DNA from: Lachnospira multipara ATCC 19207 | Lineage (GTDB): Bacteria; Bacillota; Clostridia; Lachnospirales; Lachnospiraceae | Direction of reading: 5' to 3' | Assembly (NCBI RefSeq): GCF_000424105.1 | Contig: NZ_AUJG01000002.1 | Location: 302,036-366,035 of the forward strand | DNA length: 64,000 nucleotides | Part shown: positions 36,546 through 44,373 of the stretch, piece after piece | How positions within the stretch are numbered: the stretch's first letter is position 1 | Layout: the number at the start of each line of letters is the position of its first letter | Notes under the pieces: generated by a model | Databases searched by the model: none | Told to the model about the DNA's origin: nothing | What the model saw: only the letters and a program-made list of their open reading frames with translations | Program-made: the position numbers and the translations under genes

Positions 36546-36812
36546 TTAGTTACCGTTTTTCTTAGCTTCTTCTAATTCTTTCTTGGCCTTTAATTTCATC
36601 TTCTCATCATGTCTTTCCTTAACATCAATAATGCTGCCATCAGGATTTTGAATCTTAATTGTCTCAAGAGAACCTCTTAAATTCTCGCGGAAAATCTTAA
36701 CATATTCTTTTCTTAATTTATCCTGCTCTTCTTTTTCAGCAGTTGTTAAGCCTTCAGCCTTAGACTTTCTATAGAGTTCATTAATTCTATCAAGTCTTTC
36801 CTGCATATTCAT
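36546..36812 (-). CDS. DUF896 family protein
   Basis: This 88-residue protein has the family pattern RLDRINELYRKSKAEGLTTA followed by EEQDKLRKEYVKIFRENLRG and IQNPDG. The related Bacillus YnzC is a small helical-hairpin cytoplasmic protein whose role is unknown. The C-terminus is Lys/Glu-rich. It follows the 413-residue unknown gene after 27 bases, so probably shares its transcript. Confidence 0.88.
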   Translation of the reverse strand: MNMQERLDRINELYRKSKAEGLTTAEKEEQDKLRKEYVKIFRENLRGSLETIKIQNPDGSIIDVKERHDEKMKLKAKKELEEAKKNGN

Positions 36813-36839
36813 AAAACTACTTCCTTTCTATCTTAAAAA

Positions 36840-38081
36840 CTAAAGTGTAAAAATAAGCAAATTATTTCCTGTGGAAATACAGTACTTATAGTCTGCCTTT
36901 GTTGTAAAAACCTTAGTATGTATATCTGGGAATCGAACTACTTCAATGTAGTTTGAGCCCTCATTAAAAAATGGAATCTTGTGCTTCTTTCTAGATAAAA
37001 CCAAAAGGTCATTCTCTACAAATTTCACATAGACATCTGCTCCAAACTTTGCCTCAATCTTTTGGTTATTTAGATTAAGCATAGTAGTTTGAGTCTTAGC
37101 TCTGCTTATCATATATGGTGTGTCGTTAATGATGTAGGTATAACTTAAGTCCGTGCTTTTATAAACGTCATTATTAAGACGTACCTGCTTTACATCATTT
37201 TCATAATCATAAAAAACGATCTTCTCTGAATGATATTCAGCGGAGAACTTAGAATAAACCACCTTACCCTCAGTTATCTTAATGTATGGGAAAGTGGAAT
37301 CCTTCTTTGCAACATCAAGTCTTTCCATGCTAACATTGGCCCCGTTAAGGGAATTCTCTGAAATAAACTGTCTAATATTAACAATTCCAATAATCTCAGT
37401 CTCTGGTGTTATCTGCTCGTTAGTTTCAAACTCGTCCACCACGTCTGCCTCATCCACTAAGGCATAAGAACTTATTAAAATGTCCTTCTTCTTATTGTCA
37501 TTCTTAAATTGCTCAAAAGTCTTGCTTGCTCCAAGTTTAACCACGCAATTATTACCACTAATTGGAATAATTCTCTCAACACCTAAAACTCCCACTAGAG
37601 AATTCTCAATAGGAATGTCTCTGTCTTGATTTGTCTCATGAAGAATTATTCTCTTGAATTTACTAGTCTTTCTATCAATCTGCTCAATCAATAGATAATT
37701 TCCATCAATTGCAAAGATAAGAAGTCTATCCTCTATGTCTGATTTATTCATAGAAAATTTGTAACTTTTAGAAATCTCATCATTATCGAATTGATATTTA
37801 TAAAGAATTACCCAAAAGCTTTCTGCAGTCTCTTCCTCAAGGGAAACAAAGTATATATAGTTTGGATCCTTACTTGCATAAGAAATCTCTCCAAACAAAT
37901 ACTTCTTAATTCCTGCACCAATTTCAAAACGTTCATTAGTTGACGCATTAAGCAAAAACATCTTCTTAGACCTAAATCGATTGCTAAAAATCGACTCGTC
38001 ATTCTGAGTTTGAAGTAACAATTCGCCAGCTAGGGGTATATATTTACTTTCTTCGGCATTCTTAATAAGCTGAATATCCAT
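36840..38081 (-). CDS. protein of unknown function, 413 residues
   Basis: I do not recognise this protein. It has no signal peptide, membrane segment or nucleotide-binding motif. The pattern of short alternating hydrophobic strands broken by Asp/Asn/Lys turns (for example NYIYFVSLEEETAESFWVIL and the terminal KYCISTGNNLLIFTL) suggests an all-beta fold such as a propeller. It starts with a good GGAGGATAT binding site and lies between proB and DUF896 on the same strand. It is probably a soluble cytoplasmic protein. Confidence 0.8.
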   Translation of the reverse strand: MDIQLIKNAEESKYIPLAGELLLQTQNDESIFSNRFRSKKMFLLNASTNERFEIGAGIKKYLFGEISYASKDPNYIYFVSLEEETAESFWVILYKYQFDNDEISKSYKFSMNKSDIEDRLLIFAIDGNYLLIEQIDRKTSKFKRIILHETNQDRDIPIENSLVGVLGVERIIPISGNNCVVKLGASKTFEQFKNDNKKKDILISSYALVDEADVVDEFETNEQITPETEIIGIVNIRQFISENSLNGANVSMERLDVAKKDSTFPYIKITEGKVVYSKFSAEYHSEKIVFYDYENDVKQVRLNNDVYKSTDLSYTYIINDTPYMISRAKTQTTMLNLNNQKIEAKFGADVYVKFVENDLLVLSRKKHKIPFFNEGSNYIEVVRFPDIHTKVFTTKADYKYCISTGNNLLIFTL

Positions 38082-38094
38082 ATATCCTCCGAAA

Positions 38095-38946
38095 TTAATC
38101 GATTAGTGAATTAAGGTTGAAATTCTCAATCTTGTTGCTCTTAAAAATTGTACCAACACTTTCACCCTTTAAAACTCTATTAATATTTTCAATGTCATTA
38201 CCATTAGTAATAACCATATCTGCACCTGAATAAGTAGCAATCTTAGCAGCCACAAGCTTAGCTGCCATGCCCCCTGTACCGACACTACTCTTTGAGCTGT
38301 CCTTACCCATATCAAGGGTCGTATCATCTAGTGTATCTACGCACTCAATAAATTTAGCATCTGGATTAGAATTAGGATCATCTGTATATAATCCGTCAAT
38401 ATCTGATAAAAGAATTAGCAAATCAGCCCCAATAATAGCTGAAACAATTGCTGATAATCTATCATTATCTCCAAATGTATTAAGCTGTTCAATCTCATAT
38501 GTTGAAATTGTATCATTCTCATTAACTATAGGAATTGCATGTAGTTTTAATAATTCGTCAAATGTATTTCTAGCATTCAATCTATTAGTCTTATTAAGGA
38601 CTGTGTTCTTTGTCATTAAAACCTGTGCTGCTAAAGAATTATATTCAGCAAAAATCTTCTGATAAACCATCATAAGCCTAGCTTGACCAATTGCTGCACA
38701 AGCCTGCTTAACCGGTAACTCCGACGGCTTACAATCAAGACCAATAGCATTTCTTCCTACTGCAATAGCACCAGAAGACACTAAAACTACGTCTCTACCT
38801 GAATTCTTAATATCCACCAAAGTTCTTACCAACTTCTCAATCTTTAATAGGTTTAATCTGTCTGTGTTCTCATGCATAAGTGATGAGGAACCTATCTTAA
38901 TAACTATTCTTTTTTTGCCTTTAATTGCTTCTCGTAAATTCTCCAT
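38095..38946 (-). CDS. proB: glutamate 5-kinase without PUA domain
   Basis: The 283-residue kinase makes glutamyl phosphate, the first step of proline synthesis. It has KKRIVIKIGSSSL, LVSSGAIAVGRNAIGL, NENDTIST, FGDNDRLSA and the DIDGLYTDDP and SVGTGGMAAKLVAAK motifs. It ends after the amino-acid kinase domain, so the C-terminal PUA domain of the E. coli enzyme is absent, as in many Firmicutes. The ATG at 38946 with AAAGGTGA upstream is preferred to the longer frame. No proA is in the window. A terminator lies only about 20 bases upstream of the start. Confidence 0.94.
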   Translation of the reverse strand: MENLREAIKGKKRIVIKIGSSSLMHENTDRLNLLKIEKLVRTLVDIKNSGRDVVLVSSGAIAVGRNAIGLDCKPSELPVKQACAAIGQARLMMVYQKIFAEYNSLAAQVLMTKNTVLNKTNRLNARNTFDELLKLHAIPIVNENDTISTYEIEQLNTFGDNDRLSAIVSAIIGADLLILLSDIDGLYTDDPNSNPDAKFIECVDTLDDTTLDMGKDSSKSSVGTGGMAAKLVAAKIATYSGADMVITNGNDIENINRVLKGESVGTIFKSNKIENFNLNSLID

Positions 38947-38968
38947 ATAGTCACCTTTAGCCCTAAAA

Positions 38969-39001
38969 AATCCTTGCAAAACCTAAAGTTTCACAAGGAT
39001 T
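38969..39001 (-). terminator. terminator between the FAD protein gene and proB
   Basis: AATCCTTG (38969-38976) pairs with CAAGGATT (38994-39001), with an inner AAAC/GTTT stem, followed on the minus strand by TTTTTTAGG. ProB begins 23 bases after it, leaving no room for a separate promoter, so it may work as an attenuator. Confidence 0.8.
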
Positions 39002-39028
39002 AATTTTACTATATTTCCTAAAAAAAGT

Positions 39029-40690
39029 CTAGTTTATAAAGCTCTTGGCAATTGCCTCGCAAGCCTTCATTCCATCTACTGCCGCACTAGTTATACCGCC
39101 TGCATAACCAGCACCCTCACCACATGGTATTAGACCCTTAATATTTATTGAATAATAATCATCATTTCTTAAAATCTTAACGGGCGATGAAGTTCTTGAT
39201 TCCACGCCTAATAGTAGTGTTTCCTCGTTATCATAGCCCTTAATAAACTTATCAAAACCATGAATTCCTTCAGTTAATGAACTTGTTATAAATTCTGGTA
39301 AAACTTCTCTTAAATTTGAAAGCTTATAATCCCCCTTAGTATTAGGCATTACCTTACCAAGACTAGTTGACTTGACACCCTTATCAAAATCTCCAAAGGT
39401 CTGTACAGGAATCTTACCTTCACCTTCTCTATAAGCAGCAGCCTCAAGTTTTCTCTGAAATTTCATACCATCAAGTACATTTTCACCAAAATCCTTAGGA
39501 GTTACGGTTACAATAATTGCAGAGTTTGCATTCTCACCCGCACGGCTTGAATAGCTCATTCCGTTAACGGCAAGCTCTCCCTCCTCACTTGATGCATTAA
39601 CCACATAGCCGCCTGGGCACATACAGAAGGAATAAACTCCTCTCTCCTCGCCGCTAGCATGAGTCTTATAAGTCACCTTATAATCTGCAGTTGGAAGCTT
39701 ATAATTTGGATTATCAAGGGCAGCCCCGTAAGCATTTCTATTAATAAGTTCCTGCTTGTGCTCTACTCTAACGCCCACAGCAAAAGGCTTTGCAGTCATC
39801 ATAATGCCTAGCTTATCAAGCATTTCAAAGGTATCTCTTGCACTATGTCCAATAGCTAGGATTACCTTTCTAGCTGTTTTTGTAAAAATTTTACCTGTAG
39901 TTAAATCCTTAATCTCTAGGGAGTCTATCTCCTTTTCCCCACTTGGATTAGCCTTTAAATTAATAGTCTCAAGCTTTGATGCAAAATGTATCTCTCCGCC
40001 ATTAGCCTTAATCTCTTCTCTAATACTTACAATGACCTTTGCTAGGACATCTGTTCCAATATGTGGCTTATTAACATAAAGAATCTCCGGATTTGCCCCG
40101 TGTTCTACAAAGGTATTAAGAACATAACTAATCCTTCCGGTACTCTCATGAATACTTGAATTTAATTTACCATCTGAAAATGTACCAGCCCCGCCTTCGC
40201 CAAACTGTACATTACAGTTTATATCAAGCTTTTCACCTGACCAAAAGCCATTAACCTTTTCCTGTCTTTTTGAGATTTCAAGACCTCTCTCATAGACAAT
40301 AGGTCTAAGGCCCATTCTAGATAAATTAAGGGCTGCAAAAATTCCTGCAGGACCAAAACCTATAATAACAGGTCTTTCCTCTTCACTAATTTCACGTCCC
40401 TTAGTGCTTGTATCTAACTGATAAATTATTTTTTTAGATAGAGTCACATTCTTATCTCTAGTTCTTTTTAATATATCCTTAAAGCTCTTTCCCTTAACAC
40501 TTAAGACATTGACGCTATAAAGATAGATAATCTCTGGCTTATGTCTTGAGTCAATAGAACGCTTTAAAATCTCATATTTAATATCTTCCTTGCCTAAATT
40601 AAGGGCCTTTCTAATCTTTTTTTCAATTAAATCAAGGCCGTCATTTGGCTTACATTTAATATTAGATATTCTAATTACTTCCTGTTCCAC
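39029..40690 (-). CDS. FAD-dependent dehydrogenase, uncharacterised (COG2509-like)
   Basis: This 553-residue flavoprotein has an N-terminal domain of about 100 residues, then the dinucleotide-binding motif VIIGFGPAGIFAALNLSRMG, GEGGAGTFSDGKL, VILAIGHSARDTF and a terminal GAGYAGGITSAAVDGMKACEA. Substrate unknown. A GTG start with GGAGAATATA upstream overlaps the end of the preceding flavoprotein gene by 20 bases, so the pair is translationally coupled. Confidence 0.85.
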   Translation of the reverse strand: MEQEVIRISNIKCKPNDGLDLIEKKIRKALNLGKEDIKYEILKRSIDSRHKPEIIYLYSVNVLSVKGKSFKDILKRTRDKNVTLSKKIIYQLDTSTKGREISEEERPVIIGFGPAGIFAALNLSRMGLRPIVYERGLEISKRQEKVNGFWSGEKLDINCNVQFGEGGAGTFSDGKLNSSIHESTGRISYVLNTFVEHGANPEILYVNKPHIGTDVLAKVIVSIREEIKANGGEIHFASKLETINLKANPSGEKEIDSLEIKDLTTGKIFTKTARKVILAIGHSARDTFEMLDKLGIMMTAKPFAVGVRVEHKQELINRNAYGAALDNPNYKLPTADYKVTYKTHASGEERGVYSFCMCPGGYVVNASSEEGELAVNGMSYSSRAGENANSAIIVTVTPKDFGENVLDGMKFQRKLEAAAYREGEGKIPVQTFGDFDKGVKSTSLGKVMPNTKGDYKLSNLREVLPEFITSSLTEGIHGFDKFIKGYDNEETLLLGVESRTSSPVKILRNDDYYSINIKGLIPCGEGAGYAGGITSAAVDGMKACEAIAKSFIN

Positions 40691-41966
40691 TATATTCTCC
40701 TATTATCTTTTTAGATAGCTTGTGAGCCGATGAAAAAGCCCACTGTAAATTGTAGCCACCGCACATGCCATCTACATCTACAATCTCGCCACAAAAATAT
40801 AGACCTGGATATTTCTTTGACTCTAAGTCGTTTGTTAACTCGCTAAATAAAACTCCACCCTGTAAAACTTGAGCGAAGTTCTCTCCCTTAGAATCTATAA
40901 TTTCAAGACTGGTATTTTTAAGGGCCTTGCAAATCTTATCAATATCCTTAGAAGTTAAATTACTAGCCTTTATATCTAGGTCCACATTAATATTCTTTAA
41001 AATAAATTCCATTAATTTATGATTAATAAAGCCATCAAAAAGTTCTCTTAAAAATTTAGTTTGTCCATTTTTTACAATAAGAGAAACATTTTCAAAAAGC
41101 TCCTCTTTAGTAAAATCTGGTGTAATATCAAGGCTTGCATACACCTTCCTTTTATCGTTCAAGGCAGCAGTCGCATATCTACTTACCTGAAAAATAGGGA
41201 TTCCCGAAATACCATAATCTGCATACTGAATCTCACCTGTATCAGAGGCAATTTCCTTACCATCCACAAGAATTGTAACCTTACCAAGAGCTCTTACTCC
41301 CTTAGCTAGCTTAATAAACTTATTGTCTGCCTTTAGTGCTACTAGGGCTGGTAGAAATTTTTTGTATTTAATGGACATGTCCTTTAGGAATTCTTCCTGA
41401 TTAGACTTTCTTTTATTATCTATACTTGCATTAGTTCCTGTAGCAATTATAAGCTTCTTTGCCTTAATGGTGATTGGAAAGCTTGCCTCCTGCTTTTTAG
41501 AAGTATCCTCCATATTTTCAAGGCAGTTTACAAGGAAATAATCTCCTTCCTTTTTAAAGGACTTAAAACTGCAATTAAGGAACTGCTTAACTTTCTTACT
41601 TTCTATATCAAGTCTTAAGGCATTAACCACGCTAAGAGCTGTCTCAGATCTAGGATAGACATAGCCATCTCTAACTTTAGTTAAAACTCCAAGCTCCTTA
41701 AAGTAATTAATAACTTCCTTGTTATCAAACTCCTTAATTATGGCAAAGGCCTTATCTCTATCTTCATTTTGATAGTTTTCTTCATTAAGATTTAGATTTG
41801 TGAAATTACATTTTCCATTGCCAGTTTGTAAAAGCTTAGCACCAAGCTTATTGTTAGCCTCAACCACTGCGCACTTAAGGCCTGTAGTTGATAAAAGGCT
41901 AGCCGCAAAAAGCCCTGAAGCTCCCGCTCCCACTATTAGGCAATCATATTCAAAAAAATCTTTCAT
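40671..41966 (-). CDS. HI0933/YhiN-like FAD oxidoreductase (BaiN family)
   Basis: This 431-residue flavoprotein has CLIVGAGASGLFAASLLSTTG, then NNKLGAKLLQTGNGKCNFTN, the hallmark of the HI0933 family, and FCGEIVDVDGMCGGYNLQWAFSSAH at the end. The family includes the proposed bile-acid reductase BaiN but most members are of unknown role. The start is set at the ATG at 41966, which has AAGGA upstream; a TTG at 41972 is less likely. Confidence 0.87.
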   Translation of the reverse strand: MKDFFEYDCLIVGAGASGLFAASLLSTTGLKCAVVEANNKLGAKLLQTGNGKCNFTNLNLNEENYQNEDRDKAFAIIKEFDNKEVINYFKELGVLTKVRDGYVYPRSETALSVVNALRLDIESKKVKQFLNCSFKSFKKEGDYFLVNCLENMEDTSKKQEASFPITIKAKKLIIATGTNASIDNKRKSNQEEFLKDMSIKYKKFLPALVALKADNKFIKLAKGVRALGKVTILVDGKEIASDTGEIQYADYGISGIPIFQVSRYATAALNDKRKVYASLDITPDFTKEELFENVSLIVKNGQTKFLRELFDGFINHKLMEFILKNINVDLDIKASNLTSKDIDKICKALKNTSLEIIDSKGENFAQVLQGGVLFSELTNDLESKKYPGLYFCGEIVDVDGMCGGYNLQWAFSSAHKLSKKIIGEYSGTGSN

Positions 41967-42013
41967 AATCAATCCTTATATCTCTTAGTTTTACTTATTC
42001 TTCCTATACAATC

Positions 42014-42931
42014 TTATAGTTTAAAGGAAAATGCTAACAAATCCCCTAAGCTATATCTTTTTATTTCCTTATCCACTTCCACAAGGCAAATTGCATTCTC
42101 ATTCATAAATTCAGACATTACCTGTCTACAAATGCCGCATGGATAAGCCGCACCCTTCTTTGAAACTACTGCAATCTTTACAAACTTTTTCTCGCCAGTA
42201 GATACGGCCTTAAAAATTGCTGTTCGCTCTGCGCAATTTGTAGCGCCATAAGATGCATTTTCAATATTAGCTCCTGTAAAAATCTTGCCATCTTCTGTTA
42301 AAAGAGCAGCTCCCACAGGGAACTTCGAGTATGGAGAATAAGAAAACTTCATTGCCTTCTTAGCCTCTTTAATTAAGGCCTCATCTTCCTTTGTGGCCTT
42401 AGTAATCATCTTTATATCCTTATCTCTTGTAATATCAAGACGAGCTAGGACATCTTCCTGCTTTCCTTCCATCTCCTTAGCCTCAGGCTCAGTCATGTGA
42501 TCATAGCCAAATAAATGCATCATGCTATGGGCCACAAGAAAGGCAAGTTCTCTAAGGGGAGAATGACCATACTTGTCGGCCTGCTCATAAACCTTCTCAA
42601 TTGAAACCACAATGTCCCCTAGCATAAGCTCGTCAGTTTCAGGATTAAAGTAGTCCTCGTGATTCTCCTCTAAAAACTTCTTTATGCTCTTAAAGTCTCC
42701 CGGCTCCACGTAGTTAAGGCCTGGGAAAGAAAGTACATCTGTTGCTGAATCTACATCTCTATACTGCTTATTAATTTCATGAATTTCCTCATTATCTGTA
42801 ATTGTTACATTAAGTTCTGCCTTATAAGGACATTTTACATAATCAATAGCCTCAATAATAACTGATCTAATAACGTCTTCGTAGTTAAAATCAAATTTCT
42901 TATCTGTATTATATTCAATGTAAATTCCCAT
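42014..42931 (-). CDS. YbeY endoribonuclease fused to cytidine deaminase
   Basis: One uninterrupted 305-residue frame carries YbeY (residues 1 to about 165) and cytidine deaminase (about 175 to 305). YbeY shows DVDSATDVLSFP and the zinc site HSMMHLFGYDH, where most YbeY proteins have HGxLHLxGYDH. The deaminase shows YSPYSKFPVGAAL, the zinc and glutamate motif NCAERTAIFKA and PCGICRQVMSEF. YbeY acts in 16S rRNA 3'-end maturation and ribosome quality control; the deaminase converts cytidine to uridine in salvage. In related genomes these are separate neighbours, often with dgkA and era. Here dgkA and era are absent and the two are joined. Start chosen at the ATG with GAGAGGTA upstream. Confidence 0.9.
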   Translation of the reverse strand: MGIYIEYNTDKKFDFNYEDVIRSVIIEAIDYVKCPYKAELNVTITDNEEIHEINKQYRDVDSATDVLSFPGLNYVEPGDFKSIKKFLEENHEDYFNPETDELMLGDIVVSIEKVYEQADKYGHSPLRELAFLVAHSMMHLFGYDHMTEPEAKEMEGKQEDVLARLDITRDKDIKMITKATKEDEALIKEAKKAMKFSYSPYSKFPVGAALLTEDGKIFTGANIENASYGATNCAERTAIFKAVSTGEKKFVKIAVVSKKGAAYPCGICRQVMSEFMNENAICLVEVDKEIKRYSLGDLLAFSFKL

Positions 42932-42981
42932 AAATATACCTCTCAATTCTTCCTTAGGCTCTTGGCCTTTTATTTACCTTT

Positions 42982-43986
42982 TTATTTTTTAAAAGCTCTA
43001 TTCTTTGGGGCTTTTTTCTTCTTTTCTAACTTCTCTTCATAGTTTTCATAAGCCTTTACAATCTTTTGAACAAGAGGATGTCTTACAACGTCCTTATTAG
43101 TTAGTTTTGCAAATGCAATGCCATCCACTCTAGACAAGACCTTAATTGCCACTTCTAAACCAGACTGTGTATTAAAAGGTAAATCCTTCTGAGTCATATC
43201 ACCTGTTACAACTACCTTACTTCCAAAACCAATTCTTGTAAGGAACATCTTCATCTGGGCTGGTGTTGTATTCTGTGCTTCATCAAGGATAATAAAGGCA
43301 TTATCAAGAGTTCTACCTCTCATGTAGGCAAGAGGTGCAACCTCAATAAGCCCCTTCTCCATATTAGCTGTAAAGCTCTCAGCTCCCATAATCTGATAAA
43401 GAGCATCATAAAGTGGTCTAAGATAAGGATCAACCTTACTTTGTAAGTCACCTGGCAAGAATCCAAGCTTTTCGCCCGCTTCAATTGCAGGTCTTGTTAA
43501 AATAATTCTATTAACCTCATTGTTCTTAAAAGCCGTAATGGCCATTGCCATAGCAAGATATGTCTTACCTGTACCTGCAGGACCGATACCAAAAGTAACC
43601 ATGTTATCTCTAATCATATCAACATATTCTTTCTGACCTAGTGTCTTTGGCTTAATTGGTCTACCTGCAATAGTTCTTGCAATGGTATCTGAATCTATCT
43701 CAAGCATCATATCTGATTGCTTATTCTCTAAAACTAAAGAAAGGGCATAATCAACATTTTGTCTAGTTATCTGATTGCCCCTATTATTAAGTGTAACTAA
43801 GTTATTAAGAACCTCAACAGCGCTTCTAACATTAGTTTCCTCACCTATTACTTTTACATTCTCATCTCTTGCGATAATATCAACGTGCAATGTTCTCTCA
43901 ATCGCCTGTACATATTCATCAAACTGTCCAAATACATTAACCGCAGCACTAGCTGGGATATTAATCATCTTTTCTAATTCGCTCAT
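42982..43986 (-). CDS. PhoH-family ATPase
   Basis: This 334-residue protein has a short KH-like N-terminal region and a PhoH ATPase domain: TFGIGPAGTGKTYLAMAMA (Walker A), ILTRPAIEAGEKLGFLPGDL and FIILDEAQNTTPAQMKMFLTR (Walker B). It ends in a Lys-rich tail. It lies ahead of ybeY as in most Firmicutes, consistent with a role in RNA metabolism. Confidence 0.93.
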   Translation of the reverse strand: MSELEKMINIPASAAVNVFGQFDEYVQAIERTLHVDIIARDENVKVIGEETNVRSAVEVLNNLVTLNNRGNQITRQNVDYALSLVLENKQSDMMLEIDSDTIARTIAGRPIKPKTLGQKEYVDMIRDNMVTFGIGPAGTGKTYLAMAMAITAFKNNEVNRIILTRPAIEAGEKLGFLPGDLQSKVDPYLRPLYDALYQIMGAESFTANMEKGLIEVAPLAYMRGRTLDNAFIILDEAQNTTPAQMKMFLTRIGFGSKVVVTGDMTQKDLPFNTQSGLEVAIKVLSRVDGIAFAKLTNKDVVRHPLVQKIVKAYENYEEKLEKKKKAPKNRAFKK

Positions 43987-44018
43987 CTACTACACTCCAA
44001 GATAAAATTGATAAAAAA

Positions 44019-44041
44019 GCTAGCATACAATGTATGCTAGC
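44019..44041 (-). terminator. terminator after rpsU
   Basis: GCTAGCATAC (44019-44028) pairs perfectly with GTATGCTAGC (44032-44041), followed on the minus strand by TTTTTTATC. Confidence 0.9.
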
Positions 44042-44063
44042 CTCATTATCTTTACAATTATAA

Positions 44064-44240
44064 TTAGTTGTACTTACGTTTTCTAGCAGCTTCAGACTTC
44101 TTCTTACGTCTTACGCTTGGCTTTTCGTAATGTTCTCTCTTACGAATTTCCTGCTGAATGCCAGCCTTAGCACAGTTTCTCTTGAATCTGCGTAAAGCGC
44201 TATCTAATGATTCGTTTTCTTTAACGATTACGTTTGACAT
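44064..44240 (-). CDS. rpsU: 30S ribosomal protein S21
   Basis: This 58-residue basic protein has the S21 pattern [20 protein letters not shown] followed by a Lys/Arg-rich tail ([19 protein letters not shown]). The start is at the ATG at 44240; a longer upstream frame lacks family similarity. It has its own promoter and terminator, so it is a single-gene unit next to phoH. Confidence 0.96.
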   Translation of the reverse strand: MSNVIVKENESLDSALRRFKRNCAKAGIQQEIRKREHYEKPSVRRKKKSEAARKRKYN

Positions 44241-44321
44241 ACTTCCCTGACCACCCTTCTGTTGCAAATTGTGCATCAATACATAATTATAAATATAGGG
44301 TATTCTAATCGCACAACTAAA

Positions 44322-44349
44322 ATTATACCATATATTTTATTTTCGTCAA
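44322..44349 (-). promoter_or_regulatory. rpsU promoter
   Basis: On the minus strand TTGACG (44349-44344), a 16-base spacer and consensus TATAAT (44327-44322), predicting a leader of about 75 bases before rpsU. Confidence 0.7.
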
Positions 44350-44373
44350 CTAGTTTTGAACTAAAAGTTTAGA

